Shown piece after piece: positions 7,776 through 16,664 of a DNA stretch of 38,419 bases (its first letter is position 1; each line of letters starts with the position of its first letter). Location: assembly GCA_020049855.1 (NCBI GenBank), contig JAGVLJ010000079.1, forward strand, positions 1 to 38,419, read 5' to 3'. The position numbers were made by a program, and so were the translations under genes. The DNA is from Bacteroidia bacterium (lineage in GTDB: Bacteria; Bacteroidota; Bacteroidia; UKL13-3). Under the pieces are notes generated by a model that was not told where the DNA came from, searched no databases, and worked only from the letters and a program-made list of their open reading frames with translations.

Positions 7776-9873
7776 GAAAGACATACTTTGGAGGGTATAT
7801 CTTACCTTTTTCTTCATTTCCGTGTTTGCGGTAGTAGTAGTGGTGTATATGTTCCGCATTCAGTTTGTGGAAGGACATAAATGGCGACAACTGGCCGATA
7901 GTTTAAGTACCGAATATCAAACCATTGAAGCCGTACGTGGGAATATTTATGCATCCGATGGAAGTTTGCTTGCTACTTCCATTCCCATTTATGACATACG
8001 TTTTGATACAAGAGCAAGTGGATTAACCAATAAGGTATTTAATGCAGGAATTGATTCGCTCTCCTTTCTGCTATCTCTTGAATTTAAAGATAAAACTCCA
8101 CGAGAATATGCACGCATGATCAAGAATGCACGTGCCCGATCTGAAAGGTATTTTTTACTCAAACGAAAGGTGACATTTATACAAATGAAACAGATGGCAA
8201 AATGGCCATTGTTTAGGTTGGGGAAATACAAAGGTGGATATGTTGCTGTTGAACGCACCAAACGGCAAAAGCCATTTCAGTTATTGGCCGAACGCACCAT
8301 TGGATATAATGTAGAAGGGGTTGCACCTGTAGGGTTAGAAGGCTCATTCAATAAAATACTGGCAGGTACCAGTGGTAAAAGACTCATGCAGCGGGTAAGT
8401 GGCGGAGTATGGGTGCCGATTAATGATGAGAATGAAATTGAGCCTGAGGTGGGAAAGGATATTATCAGTACAATTAATGTGAATATGCAAGATGTAGCCG
8501 AGGATGCATTGTACAAAGCCCTTGTTAAGCACAAAGCTCAGTTTGGTACAGTTGTATTAATGGAGGTTGAAACCGGGGAAATAAAAGCCATTGCCAATCT
8601 TACGAAGGTTATGGATGGAGTTTACACAGAAAAATACAATTATGCCATTGGATTGAGTACAGAGCCGGGATCTACATTTAAGCTGGCTTCGGTAATTGCA
8701 TTGCTTGAAGATGGCTACGTAAAACCTACTGATTCTTTTGATACAGAACACGGGCAGAAACGTTATTTCGACCGTATGATGAAAGATGCAGAAGAAGGCG
8801 GGCACGGACGGGTAAGCTTTCAACATGCATTTGAACTTTCTTCTAACGTGGCAATCTCAAAGGCGGTATACGCTAATTATGCAAAACAGCCATCAAAATT
8901 TATTGATCACCTGGAGAAACTACACTTAGCAAAACAACTTGGCTTGCAGGTAAGCGGAGAAGGCATCCCACACATTAAACACCCCAAAGATAAAGACTGG
9001 TATGGCACCACGCTTCCGTGGACCTCTATTGGTTATGAAGTTCATGTTACTCCCTTGCAAATACTTACTCTTTATAACGCAGTAGCCAATAGCGGACGCA
9101 TGGTGAAACCTTTGCTGGTAAAAGAAATTCAGCAAACTGGGAAAGTAATTCGGAATTTTCCCGTTCAGGAAATTTCTCCGGCCATTTGTTCTGAGAAAAC
9201 CATCAAAGCCGTGCGACTAATGATGGAAGGAGTGGTTGAAAGAGGAACTGCCAAAAATCTGAAAAATCCATATTACACCCTTGCAGGTAAAACAGGAACA
9301 GCTCAGATTGCTGATGCGAAGAATGGCTATAATAAGGTAGTGCATCAGGCTACTTTCTGTGGTTATTTCCCTGCCGATAAACCAAAATATTCCTGTATCG
9401 TCATAATTAATTCTCCATCAAACGGGGTGTATTACGGATCGTTAGTAGCAGGACCAGTATTCAGAGAAATTGCCGATCAGGTTTACTCCGGTAGTATTGA
9501 CATGCACCCGGCAGTCAGTGTGCAAACCGATAAAAAGGAGTTGCTTATACCTGTAGTACGGCCAGGGTATAAACAGGAAGTTAAAGCAGTGTTAAGCCGT
9601 TTAAGCATCAGTTCTTCTGTAAAAGATTCTGCTGGTTCTACAGAGTGGGTAAGCGGTACTGCCCATGATAATTCTGTTAAGTTAGTAAGCAAAAAAATAA
9701 CCGATAAGCAAGTGCCAGATGTTACCGGAATGAGTTTAAAAGATGCGGTGTTTATTTTAGAAAATGCCGGATTAAAAGTGATGAGCAAAGGTTGCGGCAG
9801 AATAAGAAGTCAGTCGTTACCCCCAGGACAGTCGCTTATACGAGGCTCTATTATTTACCTCAATTTAGGTTAA
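7765..9873 (+). CDS. ftsI: Penicillin-binding protein 3 / FtsI septal transpeptidase with PASTA domain
   Basis: A septal peptidoglycan transpeptidase of 702 residues. An N-terminal membrane anchor (VYLTFFFISVFAVVVVVYMF, about residues 11-30) leads into the PBP dimerisation domain (RGNIYASDGSLLATS). The active-site motifs are all present: S303-T-F-K, S359-S-N and K509-T-G-T. Residues of about 645-702 form one PASTA domain (VPDVTGMSLKDAVFILENAGLKV), a muropeptide/beta-lactam-binding fold seen on class B PBPs of Bacteroidota and Gram-positives but absent from E. coli FtsI. The gene overlaps ftsL by 11 bases, and its stop overlaps the murE ATG (TAATG). Confidence 0.96.
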   Translation: MNIKKDILWRVYLTFFFISVFAVVVVVYMFRIQFVEGHKWRQLADSLSTEYQTIEAVRGNIYASDGSLLATSIPIYDIRFDTRASGLTNKVFNAGIDSLSFLLSLEFKDKTPREYARMIKNARARSERYFLLKRKVTFIQMKQMAKWPLFRLGKYKGGYVAVERTKRQKPFQLLAERTIGYNVEGVAPVGLEGSFNKILAGTSGKRLMQRVSGGVWVPINDENEIEPEVGKDIISTINVNMQDVAEDALYKALVKHKAQFGTVVLMEVETGEIKAIANLTKVMDGVYTEKYNYAIGLSTEPGSTFKLASVIALLEDGYVKPTDSFDTEHGQKRYFDRMMKDAEEGGHGRVSFQHAFELSSNVAISKAVYANYAKQPSKFIDHLEKLHLAKQLGLQVSGEGIPHIKHPKDKDWYGTTLPWTSIGYEVHVTPLQILTLYNAVANSGRMVKPLLVKEIQQTGKVIRNFPVQEISPAICSEKTIKAVRLMMEGVVERGTAKNLKNPYYTLAGKTGTAQIADAKNGYNKVVHQATFCGYFPADKPKYSCIVIINSPSNGVYYGSLVAGPVFREIADQVYSGSIDMHPAVSVQTDKKELLIPVVRPGYKQEVKAVLSRLSISSSVKDSAGSTEWVSGTAHDNSVKLVSKKITDKQVPDVTGMSLKDAVFILENAGLKVMSKGCGRIRSQSLPPGQSLIRGSIIYLNLG

Positions 9874-11336
9874 TGATTGGATTAAACAGTCTTCTTCGTC
9901 CATTAGACATATTACAGGTTGCTGGTGACAGGGATGTGTCTGTATCTACTATATGTTTTGATTCGCGCAAAGCAACTTCCCAATCATTGTTTGTAGCTGC
10001 GCGGGGAACGCAGGTTGACGGACATCAGTTTATTGCAGAGGTTATAGAGAAGGGTTGTACAGTAATTGTTTGTGAAGAGTTGCCGCATCACCTCCTTGAT
10101 GAAGTAACTTATGTGAAAGTAAAAAATGCTTCGCAGGCACTAGCACTCATGGCATCGGTTTATTATGGTGAACCATCAAAAGAATTGGAGTTGGTTGCTG
10201 TTACCGGAACTAATGGAAAAACTTCGGTAGCTACCTTGTTGTATAAGTTATTCCGCGAGTTTGGACATCATGTTGGACTATTATCAACCGTGAATAATAT
10301 CATTAATGATGAAATTATTCCATCTACCCACACTACTCCCGATGCACTTGCCATAAATGAATTGCTGGCAAAAATGGTGGATGCCGGATGTACTTATTGT
10401 TTTATGGAAGCAAGTTCGCATGCCATTCATCAAAACAGAGTTGCCGGACTTGAGTTTGCCGGAGTAGTTTTTACCAACATAACACATGACCACCTTGACT
10501 ATCATAAAACATTTGAACATTATTTGAAGGCCAAGAAAAAACTGTTTGATGATGTAAATGAAACAGCATTTGCACTCACCAATAAAGACGACAAAAATGG
10601 ATTGGTCATGCTGCAAAATACCAAGGGAACGAGGTATTCCTACGGGCTTCAGTCAATGGCCGATTTTAAAGGCAAAATAATGGAATCCGATTTTTCGGGG
10701 ATGTTACTTGAAGTTGATGGAGAACAGGTATGGTTTAAACTCGTTGGTAGATTCAATGCATATAACTTGCTGGCTGCTTACGGGACTGCCTTTTTACTAG
10801 GGAAGGACAAGGCTGATATTCTGCGTTTTTTAAGTAAACTTAGCTCCGCAAAAGGCCGTTTTGATACTGTTTATTCATCAGATAAAATAACCGGGATAAT
10901 TGATTACGCACACACTCCCGATGCATTGCAAAATGTACTGCAAACCGTTGCTGACCTACGTACAGGAAATGAACAGGTCATTACCATTGTGGGATGTGGT
11001 GGAAACCGCGATGCAACTAAACGGCCGTTGATGGCCAAAATAGCATGTGAGTGGAGTGATAAAGTAATTTTTACTTCGGATAATCCCCGTTTTGAAAATC
11101 CGGAAACTATACTGGATGAAATGCAACAAGGAGTACCAGCAGAGCATTTCAAAAAAACGCTTCGAATTGGAGATAGAAGGGAAGCGTTGAAAGCAGCCGT
11201 GGGTATGGCTCAAAAAGGAGATATCATTCTGGTAGCCGGAAAAGGGCATGAAACCTATCAGGATATTCAAGGAGTAAAATACCCCTTTGACGATAGAATT
11301 GTATTGGAAGAAATGTTTCAACTATTAAAAAAATAA
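9873..11336 (+). CDS. murE: UDP-MurNAc-tripeptide synthetase MurE (meso-DAP adding)
   Basis: An ATP-dependent ligase adding the third stem-peptide residue to UDP-MurNAc-L-Ala-D-Glu; 487 residues from ATG 9873. The P-loop is TGTNGKT (111-117). STHTTPDAL, the [12 protein letters not shown] block and [12 protein letters not shown] are family motifs. D403-N-P-R406 followed by FENP is the motif that in characterised MurE enzymes binds meso-diaminopimelate, so a DAP-type wall is expected. [10 protein letters not shown] near the C-terminus is also typical. The frame is open further upstream, but ATG 9873 overlapping the ftsI TAA as TAATG is the sensible start. Confidence 0.97.
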   Translation: MIGLNSLLRPLDILQVAGDRDVSVSTICFDSRKATSQSLFVAARGTQVDGHQFIAEVIEKGCTVIVCEELPHHLLDEVTYVKVKNASQALALMASVYYGEPSKELELVAVTGTNGKTSVATLLYKLFREFGHHVGLLSTVNNIINDEIIPSTHTTPDALAINELLAKMVDAGCTYCFMEASSHAIHQNRVAGLEFAGVVFTNITHDHLDYHKTFEHYLKAKKKLFDDVNETAFALTNKDDKNGLVMLQNTKGTRYSYGLQSMADFKGKIMESDFSGMLLEVDGEQVWFKLVGRFNAYNLLAAYGTAFLLGKDKADILRFLSKLSSAKGRFDTVYSSDKITGIIDYAHTPDALQNVLQTVADLRTGNEQVITIVGCGGNRDATKRPLMAKIACEWSDKVIFTSDNPRFENPETILDEMQQGVPAEHFKKTLRIGDRREALKAAVGMAQKGDIILVAGKGHETYQDIQGVKYPFDDRIVLEEMFQLLKK

Positions 11337-11340
11337 AGGA

Positions 11341-12609
11341 ATGCTATACTACCTTTTTGAATATTTAGATAAGCATTTTAATATGGCAGGAGCAGGGGCG
11401 TTTAAATATATCTCTACCCGTGCAGCATTGGCTATTATTCTTTCGCTTACCATTACCATGATTTTTGGAAGGCGTCTTATTGAAGCATTGAGAAGATTGC
11501 AGGTTGCAGAAACGGTGCGCACTCTGGGCTTGGATGGCGAACAGAAAAAACAGGGAACTCCTACAATGGGAGGATTAATTATTTTAGCTGCTATTCTTAT
11601 CCCCTCCCTGCTCTTTGCCAGAGTAGATAATGTGTATATCGCCCTTATGCTAGTATCAACCGTTTGGCTAGGGCTGGTAGGTTTTCTTGACGATTATATC
11701 AAAGTATTTAAAAAGAATAAAGAAGGGCTGGCAGGCAGATTTAAAATATTAGGTCAGGTGGGGTTGGGAGTTATTGTGGGCTCGGTGCTTTACTTTAATG
11801 AAAACGTAAAAACAAAAGATATCTACCATGCTAATGATGTAACCGAACAACTCATTATTGAGCAGCACCTACAGCCGCAGCTGATAGATAACCAACAAGT
11901 ATGGGTAAAGGAAGAAAAGGCAACTACCACCACCATTCCTTTTTTCAAATCTACCGAATTTGATTATGCCAACCTGTTGAAATTTATAGGTCACGGATAT
12001 AAAGATTACAATTACATCATCTACATTTTGATGGTTATTTTCATTATCACGGCTGTATCTAACGGAGCAAATATTACAGACGGAATTGATGGACTTGCAG
12101 CAGGTACTTCAGCTATTATAGGAACAACACTTGGAATTTTCGCATACGTATCGGGCAACCTTGTTTTCTCTGGATACCTAGACATCATGTACATACCTCA
12201 CTTGGGAGAGATGGTAATTTTTGCGGGTGCTTTTGTGGGAGCCTGTGTAGGTTTTCTCTGGTACAATGCATACCCTGCTCAGGTATTTATGGGCGACACC
12301 GGAAGTTTGGCTCTTGGTGGAATTATCGCTTCGTTTGCTATCATGGTACGGAAAGAATTACTCATTCCCATCTTGTGCGGAATATTTCTGGTAGAAAATC
12401 TCTCTGTGATTTTACAGGTATATTATTTCAAATATCAAAAACGCAAATATGGAATTGAGTATGCACGCGAACATCGGTTATTTAAGATGTCGCCCCTGCA
12501 CCACCATTACCAAAAAAACGGATACCATGAAGCGAAAATTGTTTCGCGTTTCTGGATTATAGGAATCATGCTGGCTATTGTAACGATTTTAACTTTAAAA
12601 ATAAGGTAG
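11341..12609 (+). CDS. mraY: Phospho-MurNAc-pentapeptide translocase MraY
   Basis: A polytopic inner-membrane enzyme that transfers phospho-MurNAc-pentapeptide to undecaprenyl phosphate, giving lipid I. It has 422 residues. Signatures are GTPTMGG (72-78), the catalytic-site LDD (D117, D118), [26 protein letters not shown] and the HHH motif ([11 protein letters not shown]). It is about 60 residues longer than E. coli MraY because of a soluble, charged and Thr-rich insertion at about residues 153-225 between membrane segments, an enlargement I recall from Bacteroidota orthologues. It starts four bases after the murE stop. Confidence 0.97.
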   Translation: MLYYLFEYLDKHFNMAGAGAFKYISTRAALAIILSLTITMIFGRRLIEALRRLQVAETVRTLGLDGEQKKQGTPTMGGLIILAAILIPSLLFARVDNVYIALMLVSTVWLGLVGFLDDYIKVFKKNKEGLAGRFKILGQVGLGVIVGSVLYFNENVKTKDIYHANDVTEQLIIEQHLQPQLIDNQQVWVKEEKATTTTIPFFKSTEFDYANLLKFIGHGYKDYNYIIYILMVIFIITAVSNGANITDGIDGLAAGTSAIIGTTLGIFAYVSGNLVFSGYLDIMYIPHLGEMVIFAGAFVGACVGFLWYNAYPAQVFMGDTGSLALGGIIASFAIMVRKELLIPILCGIFLVENLSVILQVYYFKYQKRKYGIEYAREHRLFKMSPLHHHYQKNGYHEAKIVSRFWIIGIMLAIVTILTLKIR

Positions 12610-12611
12610 GC

Positions 12612-13961
12612 TTGAATAAAAACATTGTCATATTAGGCTCAGGCGAAAGCGGTACAGGGGCAGCTATTTTGGCTAAGCAGAAAGGTTTTGATGTGTTTGT
12701 ATCTGACAAAGGGAAAATTGCTGAAAAATTCAAAAAAGAATTAGAAACTATTCATGTTTCATATGAGGAGGGTGCACATGACGAGAACCGCATTTTGTCA
12801 GCCGATGAAATAATTAAAAGTCCTGGAATTCCTGAAAAAAATGAACTTATTCAAAAAGTGCGTTCAAAGAATATTCCGGTTATCTCCGAGATTGAATTTG
12901 CTGCCCGTTATACCAATGCTTTTAAGATAGGTATTACAGGGACCAACGGAAAAACAACTACTACCTCATTAGTATATCACTTAATGAAAAAGGCAGGATT
13001 AAATGTAGCCTGCGGGGGTAATATAGGAACCAGTTTTGCCCGTTTGGTGGCCGAAAAGCAGTATGATTATTTTGTTCTGGAATTAAGCAGTTTTCAGTTG
13101 GACGACATGTACGATTTCAAAGCAGAAATCGGCATACTTACCAATATAACTCCCGATCATCTCGACAGATACAACTACGATTTACAAAATTATATTCATT
13201 CCAAATTCAGATTACTGCAAAATCAAACAGCAAATGATATTTTTATCTATTGTGCCGATGACGAACTCACCACGCAATACCTCACTCAGGTAAATGTAAA
13301 GGCACAACAATTTCCTTTTTCCATTAAGCATCAACTGCCCCTCGGTGCTTGGCAACAGGGAGATCAGTTTTATGTTTCTACTTCCTCACAAAATTCATCA
13401 AACCCATTTCATATGTATTTAAACGAGCTATCACTTAGAGGTAAGCACAACGCTTACAATTCAATGGCTGCTGCCATTGTAGGGCAGGCCCTATCCATCA
13501 GAAAGGAGGTTATTCGCGAAAGCCTTATGGATTTCGAGAATGCCGAACACCGATTGGAGCATGTGGCCTCTGTACAAGGCATTGAGTTTATCAACGACTC
13601 AAAGGCTACCAATGTTAATTCGGCATGGTATGCCTTGGAAAGTATGGAAAAACCTGTAATATGGATTGCAGGCGGTGTAGACAAAGGCAATGATTACAGC
13701 ATGCTCAAATCATTGGTAAAAGATAAGGTACGCATTATAGTGTGCCTTGGTATCGACAATCGAAAAATTCATGAAGCGTTTCAGCGCGATGTGGAGATGA
13801 TTGTAAACACTACTTCGGCCAGTGAGGCAGTACATGTAGCTTACAAATTGGCCAAGCGTGATGAGGCGGTGTTATTATCACCGGCATGTGCCAGTTTCGA
13901 TTTATTTGAAAACTATGAAGACAGAGGCAGGCAGTTTAAAAAGGCGGTAAGAGAACTTTAA
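12612..13961 (+). CDS. murD: UDP-MurNAc-L-alanine:D-glutamate ligase MurD
   Basis: It adds D-glutamate to UDP-MurNAc-L-Ala in the cytoplasm; 449 residues. The N-terminal Rossmann segment (NIVILGSGESGTGAAILA) binds the UDP moiety. The ATP P-loop is TGTNGKTTT (109-117). Further Mur ligase motifs are LELSSFQLDDM, NITPDHLDRY, NAEHRLEHV, FINDSKATN and LLSPACASFDLFENYEDRG. The start codon is TTG at 12612, two bases after the mraY stop. The first residues, MNKNIVILGSG, fit family N-termini, so the TTG is credible. It is the first of two TTG-initiated Mur ligases in the cluster. Confidence 0.96.
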   Translation: MNKNIVILGSGESGTGAAILAKQKGFDVFVSDKGKIAEKFKKELETIHVSYEEGAHDENRILSADEIIKSPGIPEKNELIQKVRSKNIPVISEIEFAARYTNAFKIGITGTNGKTTTTSLVYHLMKKAGLNVACGGNIGTSFARLVAEKQYDYFVLELSSFQLDDMYDFKAEIGILTNITPDHLDRYNYDLQNYIHSKFRLLQNQTANDIFIYCADDELTTQYLTQVNVKAQQFPFSIKHQLPLGAWQQGDQFYVSTSSQNSSNPFHMYLNELSLRGKHNAYNSMAAAIVGQALSIRKEVIRESLMDFENAEHRLEHVASVQGIEFINDSKATNVNSAWYALESMEKPVIWIAGGVDKGNDYSMLKSLVKDKVRIIVCLGIDNRKIHEAFQRDVEMIVNTTSASEAVHVAYKLAKRDEAVLLSPACASFDLFENYEDRGRQFKKAVREL

Positions 13962-13971
13962 TAAAACAAAA

Positions 13972-15195
13972 ATGAACTGGTTACTCTCACGTACCAAAGG
14001 AGATTTTGTTATTTGGGCTATCGTTATGATACTTTCCCTTTTCGGGGTATTGGCCGTATATAGCTCTACCGGAACGTTGGCGTATAAACGTTATGCCGGT
14101 AATACCGAATTGTTGCTGGCCAAACATTTATTTCTATTGCTAATGGGAATCGGATTCATGTATCTGGCGCATTTGGTAGACTATCGGTATTACTACGGAA
14201 TAGCCAGGGTGCTGCTTATTATTTCAGTTCCACTGTTAATTTATACCTTACTTTTTGCTCCTGTTATTAATGATGCCCGCAGGTGGATTAGTATCCCGAT
14301 AATAAACGCCACCTTTCAAACATCCGATCTGGCCAAGGTAGCGCTTATCATGTATGTGGCACGGATGCTATCTAAAAAACAAGAAGACATTAAAGATTTT
14401 AAGAAAGCATTTCTGCCAATAATTTCGGCAGTAGTTGGTGTTTGCCTGTTGATAGCTCCGGCAAATCTTTCTACTGCATTGGTTTTGTTTTCTACCTGCG
14501 CTATTGTGATGTTTATAGGCCGTATAAATTTTAAATACCTGATGTTAATGGCGGGGGCGGGTATAGTTGGAATGGGATTGTTGATAGGTATTTTATTCTC
14601 CGTACCTGAAGAATCGTTGGGGAAAATCGGAGGACGTTTTCTTACCTGGAAGTCGCGTATTGAAGTATTTGTGAACCAAGATGGGGAGTCAAATATTGAT
14701 AACGATTATCAAAGCAAACAGGCAAAAATTGCAATTGCAACAGGTGGGGTATTTGGGAAAGGCCCAGGAAACAGTACGCAAAGGAATTTTTTACCACACC
14801 CGTATTCCGATTTTATTTTTGCGGTGGTGGTAGAAGAATATGGAATGGTTGGGGGATTGGTGCTGATATTTATCTACCTCCTCTTTCTGTGGCGAACCAT
14901 TCGCATTGTGGTGCGAAGTCCAAAAGCGTTCGGGGCCTTACTGGCCTTCGGGCTTAGTTTAAGTTTGGTGATACAGGCCTTCATCAATATGGCTGTGGCG
15001 GTGAATATTTTTCCTGTTACAGGTTTGCCATTGCCATTGGTAAGTATGGGTGGAACATCTTTGTGGTTTACCAGTTTTGCTTTCGGGGTTATTCTCAGCG
15101 TGAGCCGTTTCATTGATGGCTCAGAAGAAATGGGTGCAGGGAATACCGAAGTGAATGCAGTAACTAATACTAAGGAGGAGGTGACCCATGGATAG
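13972..15195 (+). CDS. ftsW: Septal peptidoglycan glycosyltransferase FtsW
   Basis: A SEDS-family polymerase acting with FtsI at the septum; 407 residues with about ten membrane segments. Recognisable blocks are AVYSSTG near the N-terminus, ARRWISIP with FQTSDLAKVALIMY, the extracellular loop GGVFGKGPGNSTQRNFLPHPYSDFIFAVVVEEYG, and the C-terminal NIFPVTGLPLPLVSMGGTS. These define the FtsW/RodA/SpoVE family, and its place between murD and murG indicates FtsW rather than RodA. The last codons carry the murG ribosome binding site, and the coding regions overlap by 8 bases. Confidence 0.96.
   Translation: MNWLLSRTKGDFVIWAIVMILSLFGVLAVYSSTGTLAYKRYAGNTELLLAKHLFLLLMGIGFMYLAHLVDYRYYYGIARVLLIISVPLLIYTLLFAPVINDARRWISIPIINATFQTSDLAKVALIMYVARMLSKKQEDIKDFKKAFLPIISAVVGVCLLIAPANLSTALVLFSTCAIVMFIGRINFKYLMLMAGAGIVGMGLLIGILFSVPEESLGKIGGRFLTWKSRIEVFVNQDGESNIDNDYQSKQAKIAIATGGVFGKGPGNSTQRNFLPHPYSDFIFAVVVEEYGMVGGLVLIFIYLLFLWRTIRIVVRSPKAFGALLAFGLSLSLVIQAFINMAVAVNIFPVTGLPLPLVSMGGTSLWFTSFAFGVILSVSRFIDGSEEMGAGNTEVNAVTNTKEEVTHG
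15177..15184 (+). promoter_or_regulatory. Consensus Shine-Dalgarno of murG inside ftsW
   Basis: GGAGGTGA (15177-15184), preceded by a second AAGGAGG copy, lies just before the murG ATG at 15188. It is the strongest match to the anti-SD of 16S rRNA that I saw in the window. It is translated as Lys-Glu-Glu-Val-Thr at the FtsW C-terminus. Confidence 0.65.
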
Positions 15196-16282
15196 TGCAT
15201 TGCGTGTGATCATCAGCGGAGGTGGAACGGGCGGACATATTTTCCCTGCTATAGCGATAGCGCAGGCTCTGCAAAAACTGAGACCCGAAACCGAGTTTTT
15301 ATTTGTAGGCGCCAATGGCAAAATGGAAATGGAAAAAGTTCCTGCTGCCGGATATAAAATTGTTGGCCTTGATATTTCAGGACTGCAACGCAAACTTTCA
15401 CTCAGTTTAGTGTGGTGGCCGTTTCAGGTTTTGCTTGCTACCATGAAAGCTAAAAAAATTGTGAAGGAATTTAATCCCGATGTGGCCATTGGGGTAGGTG
15501 GTTATGCCAGCGGTCCAACTCTGCAGGCAGCGGCTCAATATGGTATACCCTGTTTAATTCATGAGCAAAACAGTTTTGCAGGTATCACGAATAAATTATT
15601 AAAAAATAAAGTGAGTCGCATTTGTGTTGCTTATGACGGGATGGAGAATTTTTTCCCTAAGGACAAACTAATGAAAACAGGTAATCCGGTAAGGAAAGAA
15701 ATTTTGAATAAAGAAGTTGATAAGACAGCCGCTTACCATTTCTTTGGGTTAGATCCGGCTAAAAAAACCTTGTTGATTATAGGTGGGAGCTTGGGTGCAC
15801 GTACCATCAACGAAAGTATTTTTGAAAAGACAGCACATTTGGAGAAAGAAGGCGTGCAGGTATTGTGGCAAACCGGTAAATGGTTTTATGAAGTGGGTAA
15901 ATCAGCGGAGACTGGTGCTATTAAAGTGCATGAGTTTATTTACCGCATGGATTTGGCTTATGCCATTGCTGATGTCGTGATCTCCCGTGCGGGAGCCATT
16001 TCTATTGCTGAAATAGCTTATTTGCAAAAACCGGTCATTCTGGTGCCGTCTCCTAATGTGGCCGAAGACCACCAGACCAAAAATGCAGAGGCATTGGTGA
16101 AAGAGGATGCCGCCATTCTTGTAACAGATGTGGAAGCTAAAAGTAACCTGGTGTACATAGCGCTTGGTTTGTTGCATGACGAAGAAAAGAAGGAACAACT
16201 GCACAGAAATATTTTACACTTCTCGACACCCAATGCCCCGGAGGTGATAGCGAATGAGGTTTTAAAATTAATTGAAAACTGA
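15188..16282 (+). CDS. murG: Lipid II synthase MurG (GlcNAc transferase)
   Basis: It transfers GlcNAc from UDP-GlcNAc to lipid I on the inner face of the cytoplasmic membrane, making lipid II. It has 364 residues and a GT-B fold. The N-terminal glycine loop is SGGGTGGHIFPA (10-21). VGGYASGP, LIHEQNSFAGITNK and GNPVR follow. The C-terminal domain has GGSLGARTINES and the UDP-GlcNAc site SRAGAISIAEI, with PVILVPSPNVAEDHQTKNA. The small membrane protein gene follows with only one base between its ATG and the murG TGA. Confidence 0.97.
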   Translation: MDSALRVIISGGGTGGHIFPAIAIAQALQKLRPETEFLFVGANGKMEMEKVPAAGYKIVGLDISGLQRKLSLSLVWWPFQVLLATMKAKKIVKEFNPDVAIGVGGYASGPTLQAAAQYGIPCLIHEQNSFAGITNKLLKNKVSRICVAYDGMENFFPKDKLMKTGNPVRKEILNKEVDKTAAYHFFGLDPAKKTLLIIGGSLGARTINESIFEKTAHLEKEGVQVLWQTGKWFYEVGKSAETGAIKVHEFIYRMDLAYAIADVVISRAGAISIAEIAYLQKPVILVPSPNVAEDHQTKNAEALVKEDAAILVTDVEAKSNLVYIALGLLHDEEKKEQLHRNILHFSTPNAPEVIANEVLKLIEN

Positions 16283-16283
16283 T

Positions 16284-16664
16284 ATGAAAAATATTGTTTA
16301 TTTACTTATCGGAATTGGAGTCACGCTAGGAGCAGGGGTGTTATATTCGTTTAAATCACAACAAACATTAGAAGTAAGCTATGCACTTGTTCAGGTAGTA
16401 AGCTCAAACGAAATTATAATCTATTATTCTAGTGGGGTTGAAGAAAAAGCTTCCATAGTTTTAAATATGGATAAAATTGGGGCTAACCGAAACAAGGGAT
16501 ATACACCTGTAGAAAATGTCATTCCTAAATTGTTGGAATATATGCATCAAAAAGGGTACAAGGTTATTGGAGAATCTCAGTCTATGAGTATAAGTAGCTC
16601 TTCAGGTGGATATGGTGGCTCAGGAGGCTCTAAGTATTCGTATACACTAATCAAACAAAATTGA
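16284..16664 (+). CDS. Small membrane-anchored protein of unknown function between murG and murC
   Basis: 126 residues from ATG 16284. I do not recognise it as a named division protein. An N-terminal hydrophobic segment (IVYLLIGIGVTLGAGVLYSF, about residues 4-23) acts as a signal anchor. A compact domain of about 85 residues (YALVQVVSSNEIIIYYSSGVEEKASI, then VENVIPKLLEYMHQKGYKVIGES) follows, ending in a Ser/Gly-rich tail (SSSSGGYGGSGGSKYSY). The strand-helix pattern resembles small secreted hypothetical proteins seen in Bacteroidota that share a YALVQ and KGYKV pattern. It starts one base after murG stops, and the murC TTG overlaps its TGA, so it is translated within the dcw transcript. Composition looks like its neighbours. 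A division role is inferred from position only. Confidence 0.75.
   Translation: MKNIVYLLIGIGVTLGAGVLYSFKSQQTLEVSYALVQVVSSNEIIIYYSSGVEEKASIVLNMDKIGANRNKGYTPVENVIPKLLEYMHQKGYKVIGESQSMSISSSSGGYGGSGGSKYSYTLIKQN

Noticed and set aside
16590-16640. Short tandem Gly/Ser codon repeats as a possible phase-variable or intergenic repeat
   Set aside because: They are simply the Ser/Gly-rich tail of the small membrane protein, with imperfect units and no slippery tract.
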